Source: a virus | Virus record (IMG/VR): IMGVR_UViG_3300037882_000456 | Location: 1-64,000 of that record | Reading direction: 5' to 3' (one strand) | Length of the DNA: 64,000 nucleotides | Part shown: in pieces, positions 39,564 to 45,934 of the stretch | Layout of the letters: each line of letters starts with the position of its first letter | Numbering within the stretch: position 1 is the stretch's first letter | The notes under the pieces: model-generated | Databases searched by the model: none | The model's input: only the letters and a program-made list of their open reading frames with translations | What the model was told of the DNA's origin: nothing | Position numbers and translations under genes: made by a program

Positions 39564-39764
39564 ATGTTCTACGTTTTCGCTGAGTTCGACGGTGACTTTG
39601 GCCGTAACCGCATCTCGCGTGGCTTTGCCACCGCCGAGGAGCGCGCAGCGTTCGCGTCCACGCTCGCCCCGGCCCCTGGTGAGGGCTGGTCGGACTACGA
39701 GGAGTGGGAGGCCCCTCAGAGTGAGTGGCCCCATACCCCCATCGGCTTCCCTCGGGGCTGGTGA
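39564..39764 (+). CDS. Small unknown protein
   Basis: 66 aa, aromatic and acidic (FYVFAEFDGDFGRNRISRGF, then GWSDYEEWEAP). AAGGAG precedes the ATG; single-gene unit between promoter and palindrome. Not recognised. Confidence 0.65.
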   Translation: MFYVFAEFDGDFGRNRISRGFATAEERAAFASTLAPAPGEGWSDYEEWEAPQSEWPHTPIGFPRGW

Positions 39765-39782
39765 CGGGCAAGATCTTGCCCG
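39765..39782. repeat. Inverted repeat copy 4
   Basis: CGGGCAAGA TCTTGCCCG, perfect, overlapping the TGA of the previous gene; TGTCAAT follows at 39795 and TCACGGGAA at 39821. Confidence 0.8.
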
Positions 39783-39833
39783 CGCAGCGGGAAATGTCAA
39801 TTTAAGAAGATCTGAAATACTCACGGGAAACGC

Positions 39834-39862
39834 TTGACAACCCTTGCCCATGCTGGTAGGCT
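39834..39862 (+). promoter_or_regulatory. Promoter
   Basis: TTGACA (39834-39839), 17-base spacer, TAGGCT (39857-39862). Leader has GCCAACCAGAGAGG before ATG 39894. Confidence 0.75.
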
Positions 39863-39893
39863 GGCGGTACGCCAACCAGAGAGGAACCACCAC

Positions 39894-40091
39894 ATGCCCC
39901 CCTTCGACCCCGACTTCGACGCTGACAACCCGTACATCACCGACATTCCCGCGCGCTTCGTGTCCCCCGAGGACGAGGACGCTGACTTCGAGGACGCCTA
40001 CGGCGTGTTCGCTGAGGCCACCTACGACCCCGATGGCGACTGGGGTGGCGAGGACGCTGGCATGGAGTTCGGCCTCTTCGGAGACTGCTGA
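39894..40091 (+). CDS. Highly acidic small protein
   Basis: 65 aa with about a third Asp/Glu, a single Arg and no Lys (PPFDPDFDADNPYITDIPAR, then EDEDADFEDAYGVFAE). Own promoter and terminator. The charge and size resemble DNA-mimic proteins that block DNA-binding enzymes, but nothing specific proves this. Confidence 0.65.
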   Translation: MPPFDPDFDADNPYITDIPARFVSPEDEDADFEDAYGVFAEATYDPDGDWGGEDAGMEFGLFGDC

Positions 40092-40098
40092 CCCCAAC

Positions 40099-40118
40099 GC
40101 TACCCCTTCGGGGGTAGC
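40099..40118 (+). terminator. Strong hairpin terminator
   Basis: GCTACCCC TTCG GGGGTAGC, eight base pairs with a stable UUCG loop, eight bases after the stop. No T run; followed directly by the next palindrome. Confidence 0.7.
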
Positions 40119-40138
40119 GCGGGCATGATCTTGCCCGC
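40119..40138. repeat. Inverted repeat copy 5
   Basis: GCGGGCA tgatct TGCCCGC. TGTCAAG follows at 40150-40156 and TCACGGGAA at 40177-40185. Confidence 0.8.
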
Positions 40139-40185
40139 CTGCGGGCGGTTGTCAAGTTAAGATCATATGCTGAGACTCACGGGAA

Positions 40186-40207
40186 TGTCAGACCCATGTG
40201 CTAGGAT
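40186..40207 (+). promoter_or_regulatory. Promoter with TGTCAGACCC element, leaderless start
   Basis: TGTCAGACCC (40186-40195), 6 bases, TAGGAT (40202-40207), then GTCTCT and ATG 40214. The usual -35 place holds CGGGAA, not TTGACA. Confidence 0.65.
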
Positions 40208-40213
40208 GTCTCT

Positions 40214-40405
40214 ATGAGACGAACCAAGCAAGCAGGAAATGATCACGGTATGCGTGCGATCTTCGACCGTGATGATCACACGATCACCCTGACTACACAC
40301 GGTAGCGGTGATGACCTGTTCATGTGGACCGAGCCGCAGGAACCGACTAACAAGCAACTGAAAAACATTCTGGAAAGTCACCCCTGTACGGCGTGTCGCG
40401 TGTAG
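40214..40405 (+). CDS. Small unknown protein, likely leaderless mRNA
   Basis: 63 aa; basic start (RRTKQAGNDH), beta middle (MRAIFDRDDHTITLTTHG), and ESHPCTACRV at the end. Not recognised. Confidence 0.6.
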   Translation: MRRTKQAGNDHGMRAIFDRDDHTITLTTHGSGDDLFMWTEPQEPTNKQLKNILESHPCTACRV

Positions 40406-40408
40406 GAC

Positions 40409-40430
40409 TGTCGGACCCCTGTGCTACAAT
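40409..40430 (+). promoter_or_regulatory. Promoter with TGTCGGACCC element
   Basis: TGTCGGACCC (40409-40418), 6 bases, TACAAT (40425-40430). Leader has CAACCAAACGAAAGG before ATG 40460. Confidence 0.65.
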
Positions 40431-40459
40431 GGCATCATCAACCAAACGAAAGGCACGAA

Positions 40460-40681
40460 ATGCTCACTCCATGCCAGTCTCTCGCCGCGAACGAGGGTCA
40501 CGACGTTGTGGACAAGTTGCTGTTCACGACCAAGCGCCGCGCTCTGATCGCCATTGAGTCACTCTGTGACCGATGCCCCGATGAGGCCAAGTCGGACTGT
40601 GGCAAGCGTGCTCAGTCCATCGTCACGCCTGCCGGTGTGATCCCTGCCGAAGGCGTGTTCGGCGGTGTCTATTATGCGTGA
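40460..40681 (+). CDS. WhiB-like regulator 1
   Basis: 73 aa. Four cysteines in WhiB order: Cys5, Cys36, Cys39 (CDRCP) and Cys47, followed by a GVFGGV motif near residue 64, the usual turn before the basic tail. These would bind a 4Fe-4S cluster and contact the host sigma factor. Short for the family, with almost no basic tail after GVFGG. GAAAGG precedes the ATG. Confidence 0.8.
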   Translation: MLTPCQSLAANEGHDVVDKLLFTTKRRALIAIESLCDRCPDEAKSDCGKRAQSIVTPAGVIPAEGVFGGVYYA

Positions 40682-40895
40682 GATCGAAATGGCGCTAGAC
40701 ACCATCGAGCATATTGCTGGGCAAATGCGGATCGCTGCCCCGATGTTCGAGCAGTTTCCGTTCCTCAACTCCATCAACGTGATGCGCGAAGAGGAATGTC
40801 TCGGTCAGATTGAGCGATGCGATGACTTCGTTGAGGGTTGCCGCTTCGTTCTAAACGCTTACTTCTTCGAGGTGCCCAATGAGTTCAGGATTTGA
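40674..40895 (+). CDS. Unknown helical protein
   Basis: 73 aa from ATG 40674 overlapping the WhiB stop; GTG 40665 is an alternative. Helical (EIEMALDTIEHIAGQMRIAA). Not recognised; coupled to the regulator gene. Confidence 0.6.
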   Translation: MREIEMALDTIEHIAGQMRIAAPMFEQFPFLNSINVMREEECLGQIERCDDFVEGCRFVLNAYFFEVPNEFRI

Positions 40896-41088
40896 GAACT
40901 ACGATGACGAAACGCTCCGTATCATCGAGGCTAATCTCTTGCGTGGATTGGATCGCGTTGCAGATTCTATTGCCAACGGCACGTTCACGCTGGTAGGCGA
41001 AAAGGGGTCAGCACCTCCCTGTGAGGGAGGGCAAATTACCCTCATCCTTCTCAGAGGCGTTCAAGCAGAACTTGACTCGCGCCTCTGA
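40879..41088 (+). CDS. Unknown protein
   Basis: 69 aa, helical start (DDETLRIIEANLLRGLDRVA). ATG overlaps the end of the previous gene by 17 bases. Its end forms a stem (CAGAGGCG / CGCCTCTG, 41053-41087). Not recognised. Confidence 0.6.
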   Translation: MSSGFENYDDETLRIIEANLLRGLDRVADSIANGTFTLVGEKGSAPPCEGGQITLILLRGVQAELDSRL

Positions 41089-41090
41089 GT

Positions 41091-41107
41091 CGGGCAAGTT
41101 CTGCCCG
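41091..41107. repeat. Inverted repeat copy 6
   Basis: CGGGCA agttc TGCCCG just after the stop codon. No TGTCAAG box here; the next promoter contains TCACGGGAA. Confidence 0.7.
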
Positions 41108-41138
41108 CTGATCGTTATCTTCCTGTTATGACGAGGGC

Positions 41139-41167
41139 TTGACTTCACGGGAAATCCTTGATAGTAT
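41139..41167 (+). promoter_or_regulatory. Promoter with leaderless start
   Basis: TTGACT (41139-41144), 17-base spacer beginning TCACGGGAA, TAGTAT (41162-41167), then CGCGTC and ATG 41174. Confidence 0.75.
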
Positions 41168-41173
41168 CGCGTC

Positions 41174-41539
41174 ATGCGAGTTTACAGGATTCAACATGAG
41201 GCCCGAGGTCATGGACCGTACATCATCCCGTTCTTTGAGGGTGACTACGATGACGAGAATGACAATGCGTACGACGATCTCACTTCGCTGGCATACTGCC
41301 TGATCCGTGATCACCAAGACGATGACCACAAGGCACCTGACGTTATCCCTTCGCGCAAGGTGTGCGGGTTCGATTCTATGGCAGCACTTGAAACTTGGTT
41401 CGAGGGTTATCTCTCGGAGTTGTTCGAGGCTGGCTATGTTGTCATGGAGTTCGAGGGCGTGGACGTTCGCGTGCATGGTAACGGTCAGGTAACGTTCGAT
41501 AAAGAGTTGAGTATTCGCTTGACTTCCGCTGCGATCTAG
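41174..41539 (+). CDS. Conserved actinophage protein, likely leaderless mRNA
   Basis: 121 aa. The N-terminus VYRIQHEARGHGPYIIPF resembles a family found in several actinophages; the middle is very acidic (EGDYDDENDNAYDD). No function known. The next promoter overlaps its 3' end. Confidence 0.7.
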   Translation: MRVYRIQHEARGHGPYIIPFFEGDYDDENDNAYDDLTSLAYCLIRDHQDDDHKAPDVIPSRKVCGFDSMAALETWFEGYLSELFEAGYVVMEFEGVDVRVHGNGQVTFDKELSIRLTSAAI

Positions 41540-41547
41540 GATACAAT
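41519..41547 (+). promoter_or_regulatory. Promoter inside the 3' end of a gene, leaderless start
   Basis: TTGACT (41519-41524), 17-base spacer, TACAAT (41542-41547), then CATCCC and ATG 41554. Confidence 0.75.
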
Positions 41548-41553
41548 CATCCC

Positions 41554-41706
41554 ATGAAGAAAAACAAGCGTCCCCAGAGTCCGAAGTCCAACGCACGCGT
41601 TCAGCGTGTCCAAGAGTTGAGGCAGGGTAGCACCACCAGCCCTCACCGCTCTGCGGCAGACTATCGCCGCAAGCCGAAGCACGTTGGGCGTGGTTGGGAT
41701 GAGTGA
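41554..41706 (+). CDS. Small very basic protein
   Basis: 50 aa with about a third Lys/Arg (KKNKRPQSPKSNARVQRVQE). Probably binds nucleic acid. ATG 6 bases after the -10, no ribosome site. Confidence 0.65.
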   Translation: MKKNKRPQSPKSNARVQRVQELRQGSTTSPHRSAADYRRKPKHVGRGWDE

Positions 41707-41860
41707 TCGCAAGATGTCCCACGTTGATGTGCTCACCCGTGGAATGGAGCAGGGCCTCTCGTATGAGGATGCCGAGGCACTGGCCTTTCACCTTTGCCCC
41801 GAGTACCGCATGTGCTCCACCGCCCGCTATGTGAATGCGATCAACCGCATCCTCTCATAA
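41699..41860 (+). CDS. Small helical protein
   Basis: 53 aa, ATG overlapping the previous stop (ATGAGTGA). Contains LSYEDAEALAFHLCPEYRMC. Not recognised; pairs with the basic protein. Confidence 0.6.
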   Translation: MSDRKMSHVDVLTRGMEQGLSYEDAEALAFHLCPEYRMCSTARYVNAINRILS

Positions 41861-41885
41861 ACCTGTGTTGGCGCTTAGGGTCCGT

Positions 41886-41905
41886 CCCCATCATCCACGA
41901 TGGGG
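41886..41905 (+). terminator. Hairpin terminator
   Basis: CCCCATC ATCCAC GATGGGG, seven base pairs, a few bases before the next palindrome. Confidence 0.65.
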
Positions 41906-41908
41906 GTA

Positions 41909-41928
41909 GCGGGCAAGATCTTGCCCGC
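41909..41928. repeat. Inverted repeat copy 7, perfect palindrome
   Basis: GCGGGCAAGATCTTGCCCGC, with TGTCAAG at 41940-41946. Confidence 0.85.
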
Positions 41929-42021
41929 GCCAGCGGGCTTGTCAAGGTCTTTATGATAACGATTTGATATCACGGAAGTTACCTAACCGTTACCTAATCC
42001 CCTGCCGTATGGCTTGCGCTA

Positions 42022-42043
42022 TGTCGGTCCCCTATGCTAGAAT
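42022..42043 (+). promoter_or_regulatory. Promoter with TGTCGGTCCC element, leaderless start
   Basis: TGTCGGTCCC (42022-42031), 6 bases, TAGAAT (42038-42043), then CATCCC and ATG 42050. Confidence 0.65.
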
Positions 42044-42049
42044 CATCCC

Positions 42050-42805
42050 ATGATGACAACGACGAACACCCTAGGCCTGCGCCGCTCCACCGACCGTAAG
42101 ACCACCCCCTCCGCTAACAAGGCTGGCAAGGTTGCCAATATCGCTAACGCCTTCGGAATGCTCTCAGGGCGCGATTTCTCGTGTCCTGGTCAGACTGCCG
42201 CGTGCGAGGCTGTTTGCTATGCGGGGAAACTCGAACGCATCTTCGGCGGCTTTCGTGCCGTAATGACCGATAACTGGAATGCGCTTAGTAATGCGTCGTA
42301 TTCCGATATGGTCGCGTCCCTTGATGCTATTGTCAAGGATTTCATTGTGGACGCGGATAAGCGGGAATGCGATAAGGTATTCCGCATTCACCACGATGGG
42401 GATTTCTTTAGCCGTGATTACGCGAGCGCGTGGGCTAATGTCGTGAAGCGTAATCCGTCCGTTCATTTCTGGGCCTACACGCGCTCATTCATTCCTGGCT
42501 GTAATGTCGTGGATATCCTTGCGGATATTCCCAATCTCACGCTTTACCTTTCGGTGGACGTCAATAACCTGGAATGGGCTAAGGTTATTACTGCGGAATA
42601 CAATAGCGTCAAGGTCGCAACGCTTACCGATACCGCCGATGAGGGAACGGATATGATGCTTTCATTCCGTGAGCGTAAGGGTGGCGCGTGCCCCGAGGTT
42701 ATGGGCCGTATCGAACTCATTACACCCGAGGGTGGCGCGTGCGTTACTTGTGCGCTTTGTGTATTCGGCAAGGCCGATATCCGTTTCGCTGCGAAGGGAA
42801 AGTAA
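42050..42805 (+). CDS. GP88-family protein
   Basis: 251 aa. Matches the GP88 family of mycobacteriophages and relatives: SCPGQTAACEAVCYAGKLER near residue 45, FRIHHDGDFFSRDYASAW, VHFWAYTRSF, and a late Cys cluster GGACVTCALCVFG. The conserved Cys residues suggest a metal or Fe-S centre. Function is unknown. ATG 6 bases after the -10, no ribosome site. Confidence 0.8.
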   Translation: MMTTTNTLGLRRSTDRKTTPSANKAGKVANIANAFGMLSGRDFSCPGQTAACEAVCYAGKLERIFGGFRAVMTDNWNALSNASYSDMVASLDAIVKDFIVDADKRECDKVFRIHHDGDFFSRDYASAWANVVKRNPSVHFWAYTRSFIPGCNVVDILADIPNLTLYLSVDVNNLEWAKVITAEYNSVKVATLTDTADEGTDMMLSFRERKGGACPEVMGRIELITPEGGACVTCALCVFGKADIRFAAKGK

Positions 42806-42807
42806 TC

Positions 42808-43038
42808 ATGGAACTCGGAACTATTGTTATGGCGACCGTTAGCCTAATGATTGCCGGAATGCTGACGGGATTGTTTATCTGGCTAACCGATGGTTGGTTT
42901 AGTCCTGGTATTGCCGTCGTGCTAATGGGGATTAGCGTCGTGTTTCTATTCACCGTATTCGGGTGGATTCTGCTAATCGGTTTGGGCGTTATCTGCGCCG
43001 CATTTGCCGGTATTCTATTCACAGATTCCGAGGGGTGA
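42808..43038 (+). CDS. Small membrane protein
   Basis: 76 aa with two or three membrane segments (TIVMATVSLMIAGMLTGLFI, then GIAVVLMGISVVFLF and WILLIGLGVICAAFAGILF). AAGGGAAAG precedes the ATG. Immediately follows GP88, likely same transcript. Confidence 0.7.
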   Translation: MELGTIVMATVSLMIAGMLTGLFIWLTDGWFSPGIAVVLMGISVVFLFTVFGWILLIGLGVICAAFAGILFTDSEG

Positions 43039-43062
43039 TAAAGGCTGCCCACGCCGAAAGGC

Positions 43063-43081
43063 GCGGGCAGGTTTTGCCCGC
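43063..43081. repeat. Inverted repeat copy 8
   Basis: CGGGCA ggttt TGCCCG core at 43064-43080; TGTCAAG at 43094-43100, TTACGAAGATC and TCACGGGAA (43120-43128) follow. Confidence 0.8.
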
Positions 43082-43134
43082 TGGGCAAAGCCTTGTCAAG
43101 TTACGAAGATCCTGAAAACTCACGGGAATTCCAC

Positions 43135-43163
43135 TTGACATCCTAGCAGTTTGCTGGTAAGAT
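43135..43163 (+). promoter_or_regulatory. Promoter with leaderless start
   Basis: TTGACA (43135-43140), 17-base spacer, TAAGAT (43158-43163), then CATGGC and ATG 43170. Confidence 0.75.
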
Positions 43164-43169
43164 CATGGC

Positions 43170-43319
43170 ATGAACCTGATGAGGAAGCAAACGGCCAGAG
43201 CAGCGTCAAAGAATTCCCGTTTCACGGGCTGTGAGTGCTGCAATCCGTTGCCGTCCGTAAAGGTTCTTCGCAAGCGTGAGGAAAGAAAATGGAGAAAGGA
43301 CTGGACAACCAGCCCATAG
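43170..43319 (+). CDS. Small basic Cys-containing protein
   Basis: 49 aa, basic, with TGCECCNPLPS; a zinc-knuckle-like motif. ATG 6 bases after the -10. The next promoter overlaps its end. Confidence 0.6.
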   Translation: MNLMRKQTARAASKNSRFTGCECCNPLPSVKVLRKREERKWRKDWTTSP

Positions 43320-43330
43320 TCTGCTAGACT
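43302..43330 (+). promoter_or_regulatory. Promoter
   Basis: TGGACA (43302-43307), 17-base spacer, TAGACT (43325-43330). Leader has CACCAACCGAAAGG before ATG 43361. Confidence 0.65.
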
Positions 43331-43360
43331 AGCATCTCCACCAACCGAAAGGACAGCATC

Positions 43361-43516
43361 ATGCTGGGTTACACCGAGGCCACCATTGAGCGTAAGGCCA
43401 CCGCTCGCAACCTGACCGTCGATGAGTACAAGGCGGTTCTCATCACCAAGCGCAAGACTCGCGCGGAGCGTTCGCGCAAGGCTCGTGCAGAGCGCAAGGC
43501 GGCAGCCAATGCCTAA
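43361..43516 (+). CDS. Small basic helical protein
   Basis: 51 aa, C-terminal half Arg/Lys/Ala-rich (KRKTRAERSRKARAERKAAA), probably nucleic-acid-binding. GAAAGG before the ATG. Confidence 0.65.
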   Translation: MLGYTEATIERKATARNLTVDEYKAVLITKRKTRAERSRKARAERKAAANA

Positions 43517-43703
43517 GCCCATCCGTGTCAGGGTCACCGACTCCAATGGTAAGGCGTACCTCTACATTGGTACGCTCTCCGACTGGCGTGGTGAGAATCC
43601 TCACTTTGATCCGGTCGTGTATGGGTCAGGCGTATTCGTCCTGAACTGCGATCAGATCGTGAGCGTTGAGGTTCTTTACCCTGGACACCTTGACAACTCG
43701 TAA
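43509..43703 (+). CDS. Small beta-type protein
   Basis: 64 aa, PIRVRVTDSNGKAYLYIGTL and VVYGSGVFVLNCDQIVSVEV. ATG overlaps the previous stop by 8 bases. Its 3' end carries the tRNA promoter. Not recognised. Confidence 0.65.
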   Translation: MPKPIRVRVTDSNGKAYLYIGTLSDWRGENPHFDPVVYGSGVFVLNCDQIVSVEVLYPGHLDNS

Positions 43704-43718
43704 CTAGTGTGCTACACT
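43690..43718 (+). promoter_or_regulatory. Promoter of the plus-strand tRNA cluster
   Basis: TTGACA (43690-43695), 17-base spacer, TACACT (43713-43718). Confidence 0.75.
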
Positions 43719-43739
43719 AGTTAGATAACTTCACAGAGT

Positions 43740-43810
43740 TTACGGTTGGTCTTAGTTCGTACTTGCTCGCCAACCGTCAAGCGATGGGGAAGATAAGATA
43801 AGCCCATCAT
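43740..43810 (+). other. Two hairpins in the tRNA-operon leader
   Basis: ACGGTTGG / CCAACCGT with a 20-base loop, then GATGGG / CCCATC, upstream of tRNA-Asp. No T-loop is present, so not a tRNA; possibly a processing signal or a small RNA. Confidence 0.4.
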
Positions 43811-43814
43811 TCTA

Positions 43815-43886
43815 GGTCGATTAGTGTAGAGGTTCGCACAGGTCCCTGTCAAGGATCTAGTACGGGATCGTTCCCCGTATCGACCG
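43815..43886 (+). tRNA. tRNA-Asp (GTC)
   Basis: Acceptor GGTCGAT/ATCGACC, anticodon stem GGTCC/GGATC with loop CTGTCAA, T stem ACGGG/CCCGT. The T loop ATCGTTC departs from the usual TTCRANY. No encoded CCA. Confidence 0.85.
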
Positions 43887-43897
43887 CGTAAGTTCGA

Positions 43898-43979
43898 GCG
43901 TCGTGGCTCATGGAGAGCAGGGAGGTTGTAACCCTTCCGTCGTTAGACAAAGGTGGTTCGATTCCATCACGGCGCACCA
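43898..43979 (+). tRNA. tRNA-Tyr (GTA)
   Basis: Acceptor GCGTCGT/ACGGCGC, anticodon loop TTGTAAC, long variable arm (GTC/GAC stem), T loop TTCGATT, encoded CCA. Confidence 0.9.
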
Positions 43980-43980
43980 C

Positions 43981-44055
43981 ACCGCCATCGTATAATGGAC
44001 AATACGGGAGACTTTCAATCTTCTAATCGGGGTTCAATTCCCCGTGGCGGTACCA
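43981..44055 (+). tRNA. tRNA-Glu (TTC)
   Basis: Acceptor ACCGCCA/TGGCGGT, anticodon loop CTTTCAA, T loop TTCAATT, encoded CCA. Confidence 0.9.
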
Positions 44056-44056
44056 T

Positions 44057-44130
44057 GGGAGTATGGTGTAGTGGTAACACAGAAGATTCCAAACCTTCTG
44101 CCTGAGGTTCGATTCCTTGTACTCCCGCCA
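44057..44130 (+). tRNA. tRNA-Trp (CCA)
   Basis: Acceptor GGGAGTA/TACTCCC, anticodon loop TTCCAAA closed by an A-C mismatch, T loop TTCGATT, encoded CCA. Confidence 0.85.
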
Positions 44131-44139
44131 CCGCCCTAT

Positions 44140-44157
44140 CGGGCAAGGGTTTGCCCG
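44140..44157. repeat. Inverted repeat copy 9
   Basis: CGGGCAA gggt TTGCCCG, ten bases after tRNA-Trp, then a GCGCG AAG CGCG stem and TGTCAAG (44170-44176). Confidence 0.8.
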
Positions 44158-44221
44158 CGCGAAGCGCGGTGTCAAGCCCTTTAAGAACTTCAAACAAACT
44201 TCACCGGATCCTGAGAATCGC

Positions 44222-44250
44222 TTGACTTCGAGGCCACATGCTGCTAGACT
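44222..44250 (+). promoter_or_regulatory. Promoter
   Basis: TTGACT (44222-44227), 17-base spacer, TAGACT (44245-44250). Leader has CACCAACAAGGAAGAAGG before ATG 44282. Confidence 0.75.
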
Positions 44251-44281
44251 AGCATCACACCAACAAGGAAGAAGGATTCAA

Positions 44282-45256
44282 ATGCCTGCTCTTATCGATT
44301 CATTCGCCTCGCGTGCTCAGGTCGCGTGGCATGGCCTCGGCACCGTGTTCGATGCCGATGAGAACGTGAACACCTCCAAGATGCTCGAACTGTCCGGTCT
44401 GGATTGGACCGTTGACCTCGTGCCGCTCGTCACCAACGACGCAACCAAGATGGACGCTGGCGCGTTCGCCTCTGTCCGTACCAACAAGGACGGCGCTCAG
44501 GCTGTCCTCGGTGTCGTGGGTGAGCGTTACACCGTGGTTCAGAACTCGGACGCTCTCGCGTTCGCTGACAACATCCTCGATGGTGGTGGCCGATGGGAAA
44601 CTGCCGGTGGCCTAAAGGGTGGCGCTGTCGTGTTCGGCTCCATGGCTGTCCTCGATGACATTGTGCTCGACCCGCAGGGTGCGGCTGACAAGATCAAGAC
44701 GTACCTGCTCATCAGCACTTCTCACGATGGTTCGTCTGCCATTCAGGTGTCCTCGACTCCTGTTCGCGTGGTTTGCTCGAACACTCTCAACATGGCCCTA
44801 AAGGGTACCAAGAACTCCGTCAAGTTCCGCCACACGGCGAGCATTGAGGGCAAGGTTCTTCACGCTCGCCAGTCGCTCGGCATGGCTTCGACGTACTTCG
44901 ATGCGTTCGAGGTTGAGGCTCAGGCGCTGTTCGCTCAGGCTGTCACGAACGACAAGTTCGACAAGATCGTGAAAGCGATCTACCCTGAGCCCAACCGCGT
45001 CGATGCTGCCAAGGTCGCCGTGACCAAGTGGGACAACCGCCGTGAGCGTCTGTTTGGCCTGTGGAATGGCCCGACCAACGCCAACATCAGCGGCACCGCT
45101 TGGGCTGCGCTCAACGCTGTGACCGAGGAAAACCAGTGGTACCGTCAGGTTCGCGGTGGCAACACTGAGAACGGTCTGGCTGCTGGTGCTGGCTTCGATG
45201 ACGCTACCAACGCGTTCCGCTCGAAGGCCCTGAGCGTCGTCAAGGCGTTCGCCTAG
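44282..45256 (+). CDS. DUF932 / TIGR03299 phage-plasmid protein
   Basis: 324 aa. Typical blocks: AWHGLGTVFDADENV near the N-terminus, GVVGERYTVVQNSDALAFAD, GGRWETAGGLKGGAVVFGSM, VRVVCSNTLNMAL, and a C-terminal WYRQVRGGNTENGLAAGAGF. The family is common on phages and plasmids; function unknown. AAGAAGG before the ATG. Confidence 0.9.
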   Translation: MPALIDSFASRAQVAWHGLGTVFDADENVNTSKMLELSGLDWTVDLVPLVTNDATKMDAGAFASVRTNKDGAQAVLGVVGERYTVVQNSDALAFADNILDGGGRWETAGGLKGGAVVFGSMAVLDDIVLDPQGAADKIKTYLLISTSHDGSSAIQVSSTPVRVVCSNTLNMALKGTKNSVKFRHTASIEGKVLHARQSLGMASTYFDAFEVEAQALFAQAVTNDKFDKIVKAIYPEPNRVDAAKVAVTKWDNRRERLFGLWNGPTNANISGTAWAALNAVTEENQWYRQVRGGNTENGLAAGAGFDDATNAFRSKALSVVKAFA

Positions 45257-45314
45257 TCTCCGGTGGGGGCACCTGGGAAGATCCCCTCGTGTCCCCACTG
45301 GTTTCACCTTGACA

Positions 45315-45343
45315 GCCCGCCTGCGGCGGGCAGTCTTTGCCCG
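45315..45343 (+). terminator. Double hairpin, includes inverted repeat copy 10
   Basis: GCCCGC CTGCG GCGGGC (45315-45331), overlapping CGGGCA gtctt TGCCCG (45327-45343); only one can form at a time. TGTCAAA follows at 45345. Confidence 0.7.
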
Positions 45344-45371
45344 ATGTCAAACTCTTCTAATTACGAACCCC

Positions 45372-45400
45372 TTGACATTTCACGGGAGTTCTGGTAGGCT
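45372..45400 (+). promoter_or_regulatory. Promoter
   Basis: TTGACA (45372-45377), 17-base spacer holding TCACGGGAG, TAGGCT (45395-45400). Leader CCCAACAAACAAGGG. Confidence 0.75.
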
Positions 45401-45426
45401 GTGCCCAACAAACAAGGGAGCGAATC

Positions 45427-45792
45427 ATGGACAAGCGAGCATATCTCGTATCGGCTGGGCTAGCACAAGGAACTCGTGGCAGGTTTTCTGCTGAGGCTGA
45501 GGCTGCTTGGACTGCTCATCTGATCGAGCAGGGTAATGATGAGATCACGCCTAGTGACTCAGAGGTTCCTGACCTCCCTCGTGATGGATTCCATCTTGCC
45601 ACGCTCCCTCCTGTTTATAACATTGTAAGAGAGCAAGAGAGCGCGTACACGGTGGATGAGCAGGGTCATCTTATTGGTCACAGCGCATGTGGTGACTGTA
45701 AGCGACAGATCCGCAACTGTGAGTGTGCTGGTGGGCCTTGGGGCTTGTCATACATCGCTCCCCGTCAGAAGGCCTACCTAGTGTCCAACTAG
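45427..45792 (+). CDS. Unknown protein with RGRFS motif and zinc site
   Basis: 121 aa. The N-terminus LVSAGLAQGTRGRFSAEAEAAW resembles the RGR-helix element of Lsr2-type and related actinobacterial proteins. The C-terminal half holds ACGDCKRQIRNCECAGG, a likely four-Cys zinc site. Possibly nucleic-acid-binding. CAAGGGAGCG before the ATG. Confidence 0.65.
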   Translation: MDKRAYLVSAGLAQGTRGRFSAEAEAAWTAHLIEQGNDEITPSDSEVPDLPRDGFHLATLPPVYNIVREQESAYTVDEQGHLIGHSACGDCKRQIRNCECAGGPWGLSYIAPRQKAYLVSN

Positions 45793-45813
45793 GGCGGGCA
45801 ACATCTGCCCGCC
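45793..45813. repeat. Inverted repeat copy 11
   Basis: GGCGGGCA acatc TGCCCGCC right after the stop; TGTCAAG at 45823-45829, TTTACGAAGATCGCGGGAA at 45842-45860. Confidence 0.8.
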
Positions 45814-45874
45814 AGGGCCAGATGTCAAGCCATTACGAACCTTTACGAAGATCGCGGGAATCCACCTGAATCAC

Positions 45875-45903
45875 TTGACATACACCCCGCCTGCTGGTAG
45901 ACT
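45875..45903 (+). promoter_or_regulatory. Promoter of the rIIA/rIIB-like operon
   Basis: TTGACA (45875-45880), 17-base spacer, TAGACT (45898-45903). Leader CACCAACAGAAAGG before ATG 45935. Confidence 0.75.
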
Positions 45904-45934
45904 TACCTCACACCAACAGAAAGGAACCACCCGC

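Noticed and set aside
39498-40097. 199-aa minus-strand frame
   Set aside because: It overlaps two plus-strand genes with promoters and ribosome sites and has a Val/Gly/Arg composition typical of an antisense shadow in GC-rich DNA.
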